DNA of 64,000 nt from Acanthochlamys bracteata. Lineage: Eukaryota; Streptophyta; Magnoliopsida; Pandanales; Velloziaceae. A program made the translations under genes and the position numbers. The stretch is taken from NCBI GenBank assembly GCA_019914995.1, contig CM034132.1:6099501-6163500 (forward strand), written 5' to 3'. The notes under the pieces were generated by a model. That model saw only the letters and a program-made list of their open reading frames with translations, was not told the origin of the DNA and did not search any database. Below, one piece after another: positions 11,290-22,840 of this stretch (positions are counted from its first letter, which is position 1; every line of letters begins with the position of its first letter).

Positions 11290-13610
11290 AAACTTGGACG
11301 ATCAAAATTTGGAGTAGATAGATGTGCCCGTATATAAGAAGAAGATAAAGTTTCTCCAATAGAAAGAAGAAGTTTCCATCAAAGATGCAATGAAAGTCCT
11401 CCAATTTCGAGTGTTGGAAGTAGTTCGGCCTCAACATCGGACATCAACAACAACAAAACGTTTAAAAGTCACAACGTGTGAAGCTTGGAATTATTTCACT
11501 GACGAATATACAGTGCAAAGTGATTGCACTAAATCAGAATTTGTGAAATGTAAGTTTTACAAAAAACTTCTAACTGCTAATTCTAGTGTAGGAACTAGAT
11601 ATTTTTAATAGCACATGGTAAAAAATGTGCTTCGAAAAAAGAAATCAGAAGGGAACCTTCACAAACTCAATTTCAATTCAATACGGATGGTTCAATAAGT
11701 ACTTGATCTTGTGATTCTAATATAGCTAGAAAATTCCTTACCCATATGATTTGTGTTATAGATTTATCTATTAATTTTGTGTGAGTCATCTTTTTATGAA
11801 GTGCATGTTAAAAGAGCATATTGTTCATAATTTCACAAAGTTAATAGAACAACTAGTACAAGCGATATTATTACTTATTAAAATAAAATGCGCATCATAT
11901 TAAAATCTGAATTAAGTTCATTAAATTTTCTATTGCATTAACATGTGATACTTTGAGCAGTAAAGTAAACAAGATTATTCAAGTATTGTTACATATTATT
12001 TAGATTATCAATGGATTATACAAAAAAGAATTATTGGTTTTAAACTTAATAATTCAACACATTATGATAAAAATATTTCTGAACGCATTATAAATGTAGT
12101 TAAAGAATGGGGTATAAACAATCGCATTATCTCCATTACACTATATAATACTTCAGTAGATACCAAAACAATTCGATTTTTTGAGATGGAGCTAAGCTCA
12201 TACATGAGAGGAATTTTACTACATCAACGTTGTGCTTACGATATTATTAACTTGATCGTACAATCACGTATGCAACTGATAAGTGAATAGATTAGTAATA
12301 TTCGTGTTGCTATTTCTTAGATTACAGTTCAAACCAACGTTTAGCTGAATTTAAAAGATATTGCATAGCAGAACATCTAAAGCTCCAAAAGTTTAACATT
12401 GATATGCCAGTAAAATATAATTCTACTTATTTAATATTAAAAAATACTTTAGATTATAAAAATGTGCTTATGATTTTTTATAATATAAGAATGGGTAACA
12501 ACATATTTACTGAAACTCATTGGATTATTACTGAAAAACTTGTACAATTTTTAGAAACTTGTTATGATGCTACTATTTATTATCTGGTATTTACTATACT
12601 ACTTCTCCATTAGTTTTACATTCAAATGTTAATATAGCTATTATGTTGTATTCACATGTAACACATCAATTACTTGGACCTATAGTTACAATAATGACTA
12701 ACAAATTAAAAGATATTGGTTGGATATTCCTTTTTTATATTATTTTGCCTTATATTAGATCCTAAATTTAAATTTGTATATTTTTATAATATTCTTACAT
12801 ATATTGGTATATATTTGGATATTTTCGATATTCAATTATAAATAACTAACGCTCGTAACAAGCTGTATGAAGGTTTTGATCTTTATGAAGTTAGATGTGG
12901 TAATTTACGAAATCCACAATAGCAAGCGACAACCGCACAAATTCTTCAAAGTAAGAAAAAAACAATGATTAATTGATATTTGATCTCTATCAAGCCTGGC
13001 TCAAGTTTAACACTATCTTCAACTTCAAACAGCATGCAATCTTCTTCGGACTTGAACAAATATTTTGAAGAAGATATCGTCATTGTAGAAGACGATAAAA
13101 CATCAGAAAGTTTTAATATTTCAAATTGGTGGAAGACATATTAAACAAGATATGCAGCACTCTTTCAATTAGCACGTAATATTTTGACTATTCCTATTTC
13201 AACGGTGTATTCAGAATCGACATTTAGTATAGCCGGAAGGATAATTAAAGAACGAAGAATACAACTAAATAGTGAGATGGTTGAAGTGCTAACTTGTTTT
13301 AAAAGACTAGGAACTTGTAGTTAAAAGAATGCAGCACATAACTCACAATGAAGACCTGACTGAACAATTTTCAGAATTATTTTAAATGAAAGTATTCCAA
13401 GTATAAATTAAAATGTATAATTATATACATATTACAAATTTGTAAAATTTTTTATATTTAATAATAATTTCTAAAGTAATTTTTTAATTTAGAAAATAAA
13501 TAACATGCAAATGGGCCAGGCCGGGTCTAAAAATTTGTAAAGAGATCGGGCCAACCCGGTCTGGGTAAAGAGACCGGTCCGCCTTTTTTTGCACCTCTAC
13601 TATATTGCAT
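11290..13610 (+). mobile_element. hAT transposon inserted in a Copia tail
   Basis: Compared with the sister sequence 7640-7980, the Copia tail is interrupted between about 11290 and 13605, and Copia-type sequence resumes at tatattgcatttaat. The insert carries a decayed hAT transposase. Its right end is GC-rich with 'gggccaggccgggtc' repeats and closes ..gcacctctac, a common hAT terminal style. I could not find the matching left terminus or an 8-bp duplication, so the borders are approximate. Confidence 0.65.
11390..13330 (+). pseudogene. hAT transposase with BED finger, decayed
   Basis: Resembles the plant RICESLEEPER/DAYSLEEPER-like hAT transposases. A BED zinc-finger region is seen at 11450-11630 (TCEAWNYF, then KCKFYKK where a CxxC would be expected, GTRYF and a His). 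Then a catalytic RNase H-like part near 12000-12280 (DYQWIIQKRIIGF, VKEWGINNRIISIT, INLIVQS), a middle part at 12404-12613 (NSTYLILKNTLDYK, THWIITEKLVQFLE) and the C-terminal dimerisation region near 13150-13310 (ARNILTIPISTVYSESTFSIAGR). The Asp expected after IT is replaced by Tyr (ITLYNTS), and many stops and frameshifts are present, so it is dead. Confidence 0.85.
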
Positions 13611-13679
13611 TTAATTTATAATATGTTCTTAAGTTATCAATAATTCTCTAAATATTTTGTAGTCATTAAATAAGGAGAT

Positions 13680-15748
13680 TCTTAGAAATATCAAATATTT
13701 TTATGATAACACATATTTGAGAATAGAATTTAAGTGTTTTGAACAAGTTACATTGAAAATTAGAACTAGGCAGAACTAGAACCGAAATTTTGAAGTTTGA
13801 AGCCTACTTTACTCATATATATCTCTTAAATCAGTTAACCAAATGAATATTTTTTTGTTGCATTTGATAGATGGAATGTGGAAGAGTAAAAAGATAGTTA
13901 GGAAGGAACTCCATCAGGCATTGAAGACAGGAAAGGTTCGTAAATTTTGCTGCTTGCACAGAAAAGTCTACTGGATCAGCTAGCAAGCATTTCTAGACAG
14001 AAATTTGCAAATCTATTATCTTTCTGCTCAGTCAACCTTTTCATAATCTGATTTTTTCTATGGATACCTAACATATTGAAGTATTTCATGAAGAAACAAA
14101 TGTTATAGCATTTCATGAAGAAACGAATTTTATAAAAAAAGAAAAAGTTTGTTGTTTGCTCATGACTCGTCTGGTGAACCGGAGTGACCCTCTTTAGAGC
14201 TTGATATCTCTCAGCTCAAGTAACATTTTGATGATCTAATTTTTTCTAAAGACTAGCATGATAAGGTATCTACAAGCAAGATGTCAGCCAACAATGTCTA
14301 CTAACCAAAGCCTAGAGAATTGGATGAAGTGGTTGGACAGACTAAGTTACAATCCACATGATCCGAATGGAAAGAACCAAGGCATCCAATCGTGCCCGAG
14401 CCAACTTTTGATTCTCCGATCGTGCCAATTAGTTACAAATGCATTCAAAATATGAAAGACACATCTGGAAGATCAAAGGAATATTTGTTTAAAGATTTTA
14501 TGGAGGGAATATATATCAAATCTACAAACTTGGAAAGTTCAATATGGGAACAACTCATAGATCCAATTCAAATCATTATATCTTAGCCATCCATTTGAAT
14601 TGATCAGATATCTATATGCATAGTATAGAGGATATCATGAAAATTATTTCTATACAAAGAGATCAGACTGGTCACTAGGAGAAATTTGTCAGAAATTCGG
14701 ATGACATGTGTAGCCAAATCCTAGGAAGCATATGGAGCCGCTAGATGACTTGGCAACTTCAGTTGACATCCAATTCACTTCAAATTTTGAGGAGGTACTC
14801 CGGAGACTTAGCAGAAGACATCCATATCAGCAAGCAGTGGGGTGCAAAAGAAAGAAGTTAGAGAAAAATTCAAAGGAAGAAACCCTATAGCAAAAAAGCT
14901 TAATAGTATCCATTTTCTTTTCATATTTGCCTTGTGTTGTTCCGGTTGGAAGCTTGATCCGTTGGTGCAAATTTGATCCTAAGATCAAGGAGCAGACTTT
15001 ATCATATTTTCGAAGAGGACAACAAGAAGAACATCGAACACATTGAACATAAACCGAGTTCCAACATTGCTGTCCGAGAAAGAGGGCAACCATTCCGTGA
15101 GTATTCATAAGTCATTAATTCTTTTTGTTTCACTTTGTGAAATCCATTGTGCTTTCTTATTGTGAGATTAGATATTGTTGTAAGAGAAAACACACTTGTG
15201 CTAAACCCCGTAATTCAACGTGTAATCTTGAGAGAAAATTGTATGAGAACTTGCGAGTTCCTAAGTGACCTAGACTACTTGTAGGTTAGCAGGTTTGTGC
15301 TAGGCCTTTACGAAAGCGTGCACATTGCACTGGAGGGTCTTTGCGAAACTTAGCAGGCTGTGGTGAGTTTTCAAGTAGATTCTACTTGAGTAGAGGTGTA
15401 TCACAAAATTTCAAGTCTCGATGATTGTACATTAGTTTAACGTTAGTAGAATTCACTTAAGATTTTTCAATTGACGTGGACGTAGCTACTACGGTACCCA
15501 ACCATATAAAAAACTTCATATGCTGTCTGGTTTTGCATATCTCGACACTTGTGCTTGTTTAGTATGTTTTATTGTGTTATCATATTCAATGCAGGTTACT
15601 CTCATCTACGTAACAACAATCTTACAATCGACTAATTGTTAACTAATCAATGACTGAATTTTGAACATACGATATTTTAGTTCTTATCTTGTCATAAGTC
15701 AATTCAACCCCACTTTGGAGTTGATATTTCGCAAAATAGTACTAGATA
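13680..15748 (+). repeat. Full-length Sire-like LTR (third Copia copy)
   Basis: Starts tcttagaaatatcaaatattttta after a purine tract (aaataaggagatt) and ends near 'ggagttgatatttcgcaaaatagt', matching the ends of the LTR at 7980-8983. At about 2.07 kb it keeps the central 1.1 kb that the sister copy lost, including the U5-like stretch 15180-15480. The terminal dinucleotides are mutated. Short open frames at 14258-14586 and 14827-15193 lie inside it and are not considered genes. Confidence 0.72.
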
Positions 15749-16304
15749 TGTAGCAAGATTGAGACATATCAATTATTCTAGATCGACAATCCTAACAACT
15801 GGCAGAACATTAATTGATATAGAGAGACAGAAACTAATTTTTGTGACTGCAAGAGGAGTAGTCACCTTCAATGTGCTTAAAGCTATAAAGTGTCCATCCA
15901 ATATGATGATTGTTTGCGAATTGACAAAGTAGACAAAATGGTGGCCGACAAAGTTCCAAATGACCCTCCTGTTGGTTGCAGCTTGTATTGTCCATGCTGA
16001 ACCTACAAAACCGAAAGTGAAGAGGCTGAGTCATATGCTTGCTACATGTAAGTTTAACCACCCTATGGGGGACAGCCGAACTTTGAGAATCTTAGAAAAA
16101 GCTCTTCCTAGACAGCTTCATCCATTCAAACGCTTGCAGTATTTAGCGTAAACTGCTATCTTCACTTTGGGGAAAATTAATCTCTTATATTCTTATTTCA
16201 ACTTTGTTGTGTGACTTGGAGGTAGAAAACTTTGCGTTGGTCTTAAGAAATCATAAAATCTGTGCTGGTATGGTAATATAGATGATATCAAAGGTTTAAG
16301 GCCT
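15749..16304. other. Stretch with no recognised gene
   Basis: About 550 bases between two LTR-related blocks. Two overlapping open frames (15960-16151 plus, 15834-16061 minus) have no similarity I recognise and no clear coding bias. Probably transposon or host debris. Confidence 0.3.
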
Positions 16305-16900
16305 TATATTGGGGGAGTCGCACAACCAACTCAACAGGAGATTTGAAATTGAATTGGTAACTAAAAGCTTTGAATATAAATTTTTCTGTAGATTAGCAGC
16401 AAGATAATTGACTATAATTAAGCTATTTATAAGACAGAAGTAAAAAGAGAAGGATTAGTTAAAGACTGCATGAAAGTAGTCGATTAACCAACAACTATAT
16501 CCTTCACAAGAGAAGTTATTCTTTGCAATTCATTTAAAAGCGTGCAAATAGCGAAAGTATTTACTAGACAAACACATCAAAACTATGTAGTTCAGCCAAT
16601 GACTTTTATCTATTTCCACGGCCACTCCTTGTTAAGAGTGAAATCCATTAATATTGTCAGCTTGCTATAAGACAGTAAAGATCTATTTACCCAAACACCC
16701 TTACCATCACGGTTCTCTCCATGAGAACAACTATCAACAACCCTCTAGATTTTACCAATCTATCTGGCTGCTATAGCACAAGGCATAGCCAAGTTCTTGT
16801 ACAAACATGTAGCTTCTTGTAAGATTAGTACAAACATGTACCAAAGTTGTAGATTTCAGTGTTCAGCCAGCAGTGACCGATTGGCTTGTTAGTCACCGTT
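16305..16900 (-). repeat. U5 portion of another Sire-like LTR
   Basis: On the minus strand the block ends 'ctcctgttgagttggttgtgcg', like the LTR ending used by the other copies. It contains a U5-type passage (gagtggccgtggaaat .. attggctgaactac, near 16590-16640) similar in layout to 'gaccatggatgtaggcaaagg..gccgaaccacg' in the solo LTR at 22610-22650. The upstream part is missing or unrecognisable. Confidence 0.5.
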
Positions 16901-17259
16901 ACAAAAAATCTACGAATTCTAAAATAATTTGTAGTTATTTTAATAACATCGAAACTGCTGGATGTGATTTAAAATTTTGGTTTATCATACTGACAAAATT
17001 ACAATTACTTCATATAATTATTTGGACTCTATTACAATAGATAAACAATAATTTAACAATTATCTGCAATTCTTGAAATCTCATATAGAGGTAAAGCGAC
17101 AATTAGCAAATATACCATGAAATATTATTCAATGCTTAAAGAACGTTCTTCATATTTCACCTATATCCGAGGTCAGATCCTCCAACAATTTGTAAAATAA
17201 TAACCAATCAGAAACTCAACTGCTTTCTTCGAAATTGTTAGGCGGGTTTGGCTCTTACA
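16901..17259. other. AT-rich flank of the Athila element
   Basis: No coding frame. By eye, 16940-17060 shows a loose match, in the same orientation, to 34770-34880 at the outer end of the CACTA element (aaaattttggtttatcatactgacaaaa versus aaaattttatatatcattttgacaaaag). The stretch may therefore be CACTA end debris. This needs an alignment. Confidence 0.3.
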
Positions 17260-18163
17260 GAAGAGCCAACGAAAAGCTGACGGGAAATCTAGAGAGAGCC
17301 GAACGGGAGTCAGAAAAAAGATCATATTAGATATGAAAAATTCTTCAGATTTGCTTTCTTTTCTTTCCCTCATGTTTTATTTTTCATACAATATTATTGT
17401 GTGTATTAATATGAGTGGCTCTATTCTCTAAACTGGAGTTAGCATGAAACCCTAATAAATTTAATTTACTTCTTGAATATTATGTAATGTACGGATTGTT
17501 GATTTTATATGAGTTGTTAATGCTTGTTTGAAGATGTTTAGATGTTAAATTTGCATGCATAATTAGCATCGAATTTGATATCTAAATTATAATATTAATT
17601 GTGTTTGCGAGGACCAATCGGAGCATAATTTACGATTTTATAAGATTCACAACTATAGTTAGTATTTACTGGACCAAAGTGAATGTAATTATATCATTTA
17701 TGATTTCGCAGAACCTAATGCATCGTTAGTAATTTCTAAAAAAAGAGTTAGAATATCACTAGCGATAGGTGATTTTACACTGGACCAAAGTTAAAGTCAT
17801 AATTAGAAATCGTATTTAAGAACTGGACCAAAGTGTTAGGTACAAAGTCTTCACAATCATTATAATTTGTTATCATATTTATTTAAAGATTAAATTAGAG
17901 GCATTAGTGGTGGATTCTAAAATTCCAGTTATTAGCATACCTGTTTTCTCGATCCGTGTGTTACTTTTCGTTTTTAGCTGTCGTATACTTTTGATTAGCT
18001 TTCATAAACACAACTTTTATTAGTTAAAAATTTGAATTAGAGTTAACAACAATCTCTATGGAACAAACTCGTTATCTGCTATACGGTAAACGACAACCGC
18101 GCACTTTCATGATAGACTAGGATAGAATCACTGGGTTTTTCTTAATTAGTTTTATCTACATTA
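17260..18163 (+). repeat. 5' LTR of Athila-like element, lacking U3
   Basis: Matches the 3' LTR from its position 26890 onward (gaagagccaacgaaaagct) to the end (tttatctaca plus three bases). The first 363 bases of the LTR, with the TATA box at 26853, are absent. Sequence left of 17260 is unrelated. The junction sits in a small palindrome, GGCTCTT-ACAG-AAGAGCC. Confidence 0.85.
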
Positions 18164-18169
18164 AGTTTT

Positions 18170-18190
18170 TAGCGCCGTTGCCGGGGATTG
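18170..18190 (+). other. Primer binding site, tRNA-Asp type
   Basis: The stretch TAGCGCCGTTGCCGGGGATT begins seven bases after the 5' LTR. It differs by one base from the TGGCGCCGTTGCCGGGGA sequence known from Athila-group elements, which is complementary to the 3' end of tRNA-Asp. It would prime minus-strand DNA synthesis. Confidence 0.85.
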
Positions 18191-18305
18191 TTTTGTTTTG
18201 ACTTTGATTCAATTTAGCTTCATTTAAATTCATTGATATTTTGCATTTGTTTTGTATTTAGCTTAGAGCATATTAGTTTGTTTTTTATTATAGTTACATT
18301 ATTGC

Positions 18306-19830
18306 ATGATCACTCGCTCTCATAGTCAATCTTCACTTGAATTTGATCCTGAGCTTGAGAGAGAGGTTAGGAGAATTAGACGTGAGCATAGAAATGATTC
18401 GAATACTAGAATTGAAGAGATGGCTGTTGCACCAAATGAAACAATTGGAGATATTGACATTCCTACAATTTTTGTATCTCCATCTACTATATTTCTCGCT
18501 GATGCTGCTAGAAACTATGAGTTGAAAACTATTCATTTTAATATGATGCCTTCTTTTCATGGTTTGAACGATGAGGATCTTTTAACTCATATTTGAGAAA
18601 TTTTCAATATGATTTCTAACATGCCTTTGACAGATGGGGCTACTGAGAAACATCTTCAAATGAAAATCTTTCCTTACACTTTAAAAGATAGAGCAAAGGT
18701 ATGGTTACAATCACTTAGATCTGGTTCACTTACCACTTGGATTGAAATTCAAAACAGATTTTCAGAGAACTGATGTATTAAAAGATAAAATCATGTAATT
18801 CACTCAACAATCTGATGAGTCATTTTCTGAGGCATGGGAACGATTTAATAACTTATTAATTCAATGTCCTCACATATGGTTTGTCTATTTTGGTTTTGAT
18901 GCGTATATTTTATAAGGCATTAACCGTTTCTAGCAAGAATATAGTGAATAATTATGCAGATGGATCTATTCGGAATAAGACACCAGTTGAATGTCAAACG
19001 CTATTCAAAAATTTGGCTCTTGATACGCAATATATAGATACACGAGGAAGACGAGCTGGAATTTATGAGGTGAATGGTAATAACGATTATGCTTCTAAAG
19101 CGCAGGTGAAAGCTATTAATAACAAATTGGATACTTTGCTGGCTGTGAACAGAAAACCTCCAACACAAGAGGTATGTGGCATTTGTGATTTATCTGGTCA
19201 TTCTATTGTACATTGTCTACAGAGAGTAGATTTTTCTGAATTTGTACAAGAACAAGCAAATACGGTAAGTTCCTATAATCGACATCCTAAACATGATCCA
19301 TATTCAAACACATATAATCCTAGATGGAAGAATCACCCCAACTTCTCGTGGAGCAATCAACAACACCAACGCCACATTAACCAAAGTCATCGACTTTATT
19401 GGAGGATTTGGTAAGACAGTTAGCAATTGGTCCACAAAAAAAGCTTGAAGCTCAGGTAGGTCAAATTGCTCGCTTTGAGTCAAAGACAGCCTGGTAAATT
19501 TCCTAATCAACTTAACATCAATTAACGAAATAATGAACAAGCAAAAACTATTCAATTAAGATCAGGTTAGCTTATTAATAATGACGATAAAGTCGATGTT
19601 TCTGATGAAAGTGTAGTTATAGGTGATGAAAAACAAGAACTGGACAGATCTGGATTAAGAGCAAAAATATCGAAATCATCGCCATCTGAGAATGATCAAC
19701 ACCATGAAAAGAAATCTAATCATCATCCTTCCGGACTGCACAAGGCGGTTGATCGTTATACACCTCCTATACCATTTCCGGACCGATTAAAGCAAAATAA
19801 ATAGGATAAGTAATTTCAAGATATTTATGA
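18306..19830 (+). pseudogene. Athila gag, decayed
   Basis: Start at 18306 (MITRSHSQSSLEFDPELERE), typical of Athila gag. The frame is stopped by TGA at 18594 where the family has an Arg-type codon in a HxREFFN-like phrase. It continues with FPYTLKDRAKVWLQSL and SGSLTTWIEIQNRF, shifts frame near 18775, and reopens in 18881-19414 (KALTVSSKNIVNN, GIYEVNG). A CCHC knuckle is visible: CGICDLSGHSIVHC. The protein would form the virus-like particle and bind RNA. It is too damaged to work. Confidence 0.88.
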
Positions 19831-19909
19831 TATGTTAAAAGTGCATATTAACCTTACTTTGCTTGATGTGATTGAATAGATTCCAGCATATAAAAAATTC
19901 ATTAAAAAT

Positions 19910-20745
19910 TTGAAGGCTTACAAACTCAAATTTGCACCAAATAAAGGAGTCAGGTTGAACAAGAATGCAAGTGCAGTGTTGAAAAGCGAGCTTCCACCTA
20001 AGCTTGATGATCGAGGTAGTTTTGATATTCCTATCACTATTGGTACCAAGAGACTTGGACGTGTTATGTTGGATCTAGGGGCAAGCATCAACTTGATGCC
20101 ATTTTCTATCTACAAAGAGTTGGGTTTGGAAGGTATAAAAAAGCCTACTGCACGTCCCGAGCTTACTGATCATTCCATACGGCATCCCGCAGTTATTATA
20201 GATAATGTTTTAGTTCAAGTTGACAAATTAATTCTTTCTGCAGATTTCATTATTTTAGACATAGAGGAAAACTTGAGAATGAGATTTCTATTCTTCTTGG
20301 TTGTCCGTTTATGGCTACTGCAGACACGTGTATCAATGTGAAGAAAGGCACCCTCACAATGACAGTATTGTGTGAAACCGTTAAATTCAAAGTGTTTGAT
20401 GCTTTAAAACATCCTTCTATTTTTTCAGATTCTTTCTTTTCTTTTGATTTATTAGATCCACTAATTGATTCTGTTATTTTGCAGAAAAAATATAAGGATA
20501 ATTTGTACGCAGTGTTAAGTTTAGATGTGGAAGATAGTGATAATTCTAATGATATGCTTGCTGCCCTAAATGTGTTAAAACTAATTCAACCTAATTATAG
20601 AGCCTCATTTGAACTTTTAGAGATGAATAAAATAAGGATAAAGCCATCTACTGTAGTCCCTCCTAAGTTAGAACTCAAACCATTTATCGTATCTTCAGAT
20701 CTTATAGTTAGAGAAGAGGAGAGTCTCATTTATATCCTAAAATAG
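19910..20745 (+). pseudogene. Athila protease region, decayed
   Basis: Aspartic protease domain. LPPKLDDRGSFDIPITIG leads to the active-site motif DLGASINLMP, the Athila form of DTGA, and then GLEGIKKPTARPELTDHS. Near 20275-20310 a frameshift moves the reading from the first frame (19910-20341) to the second (20311-20745), which continues ATADTCINVKKGTLTMTV and an acidic linker. It would have cleaved the Gag-Pol precursor. Confidence 0.87.
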
Positions 20746-21200
20746 CATAGGACAGCAATAGGTTGAACAATAGCTGACATAAAAGGTATTAGTCCTATGA
20801 TATGTATGCATAGAATTTTAATGGAGGATAATGCCAAACCTACTCGTGAAAGCCAAAGGAGATTAAATCCTAATATAAAAGAGGTTGTTAGAGCTGAAAT
20901 TTTAAAACTGCTTGATGTAGGAGTAATCTATTCAATCTGTTATAGTAGATGGGTTAGTCCTATGCATGTAGTACATAAGAAATCTGAGATAACAATAGTT
21001 AAAAATGAGAATAATGAATTGATCCCTACAATAACAACTACGTGATGGCGTGTTTGTATTAATTATAAGAAGTTAAATTCTGCAATAAGAAAAAGATCAT
21101 TTTTCTTTACCTTTCATTAATCAAATACTTGAACGTTTAGTTGGACACTCAAATTATTATTTTTTTGATGGTTTTTCAGGTTATAATCAAATTCCAATTG

Positions 21201-21205
21201 CTTCA
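21201..21205 (+). repeat. Target duplication CTTCA (left copy)
   Basis: CTTCA here and again at 22841-22845 flank the solo LTR. Ignoring the LTR and one copy of the repeat, the Athila RT frame reads through the site without a gap. Confidence 0.93.
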
Positions 21206-22840
21206 TGTTGGAAATACAAGGATAATTTTGATGATAACAAAGAATTAAGAACTATGATTTATATAAGACTAATAATCTGAAAACAAGTCTGCAGGATTAG
21301 ACAAACAAAGATCATTTAATTTACAAAGAGACAAAAATAAATGCATCATACACCAATCTGTTATGCTACTACATACTTGGATGAGGACAAAGACACGGGA
21401 TGAGGATGCCACAGCCACATCACGATCACCGCTGCTCATTGTTTGAAGCGGGATGAGAACAAAGATATCGGGATGAGTATGCCACAGCTAAATAATAACC
21501 AACTACTATGCTTTGCTATCAAGGCGGGACAAAGAACAACATACGGGATGAGGATGCAATGCCCACATTACAATCAATTGTTTGGCTCTTCAAGCATATG
21601 CAGACTTCTCTTTTTAGGACAGACCCATATGTTCAACCAAACGGTTTTCCTTGCCTTCAAAAAATCACCTATACTCACAACGGATCAAGGACCTCAAACA
21701 AAGATTTACAAGAGCTAGAATCATCTTCACTTTCACACAAAAGGAAGCTCAATAATCAAGGAAAGAAAGCAACAAAGTCCTTGATCACCAAGCGATAACC
21801 TGCACTGCATTTATTATGGACCTACCATATTTAACTCATCAGCTTACCGAGATTCAAACAGAAGCTTAGCTGAATTAAGCACTCAACCGTTGGCAGCAAA
21901 TTCAAATCTCTTCAACGCATTCAATGCAACAAATACCTTGCACAAACACAGCTGAAGAACCACTGGACAACACCATTCCTTCTCTGACATGAAGAATCGA
22001 GCGCCAACAGCAACGTTCCTCAACGGCTCCTGCACAGGAAAGATGTTCTATAAAAAGGGAGTCACACCAACGAGAAAACGTTGTGGAGAAATAGAGAAAA
22101 ACAGGAGAGAACAAAAAGAAAACAGAAGTAGAGAGAATCCAAGCAAAAACAGAGACATACAAGAACTCTACCACTCTACACAAAAAAACTCCCACTGCCA
22201 GTCACGAATTTAACTACTCCACACAAACAAATCTTGCTGCAAATCATACTGAAGAAATCTATCAGCAATCTCTCCGATCATCTCATCTGAATCACTACTT
22301 AAACACTCAACATTCATGAGATAGATCCTGCACTCAATACTTGTTTATTTTCTTGTAACTTGTCACTGACAGTTTAAAGGTGGTGCTGAAGGCACCGGCA
22401 AAGGAAGCTCAGGTAGAGCTTGGTGTAAGCTCTTAGACCTTGTAATAGTGCTAGCAAATCAGCCAGGGGGACAGGCGTGTCCAGGAGGCTAGTAGGGGTT
22501 GTCTTGGCGAAGAAACCCGGTAGAGTATGTGTGCTTGGCAAATCACTTCGCTCTAGGTGTATTTGTAGCTTATTAAAGGTCTAGTGAAGCTTTGGCTCTG
22601 GTGATAGAGCGACCATGGATGTAGGCAAAGGGGTTTTGCCGAACCACGTTAAATACCCTAAGCACTACTCTTTGTTACTTCTGTCAGTAAACACACTAAC
22701 TCTTCTGTCAGCAGGTTACAGCATTGACACAGCCGGCTGTTAGCTCTCTGCCAGTAGGATAACAAACTTAATGAAAATTTTTATAGATTAACTCAATTCA
22801 CCCCTCCCCTCTTGAGTTAATCTTGCAGGAATATCTAACA
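21206..22840 (+). mobile_element. Copia (Sire-like) solo LTR in Athila RT
   Basis: A 1635-bp LTR starting TGTTGGAAATACAAGG and ending TTGCAGGAATATCTAACA, flanked by perfect CTTCA duplications. There is no PBS, purine tract or coding region around it: both flanks are Athila RT codons, GYNQIPIAS on the left and EDQEKTTFTCPF on the right. It is therefore a solo LTR left after recombination between the LTRs of a full element. Open frames inside it (21443-21798, 21902-22213) are not genes. The U5 region is near 22330-22660. Confidence 0.94.

Noticed and set aside
15834..16151. Two overlapping frames (75 and 63 codons)
   Set aside because: No motif, no homologue recognised, and located between LTR debris.
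21902..22213. Overlapping frames of 97 and 74 codons on opposite strands
   Set aside because: They lie inside the solo LTR; no relation to known proteins and no start or splice context.
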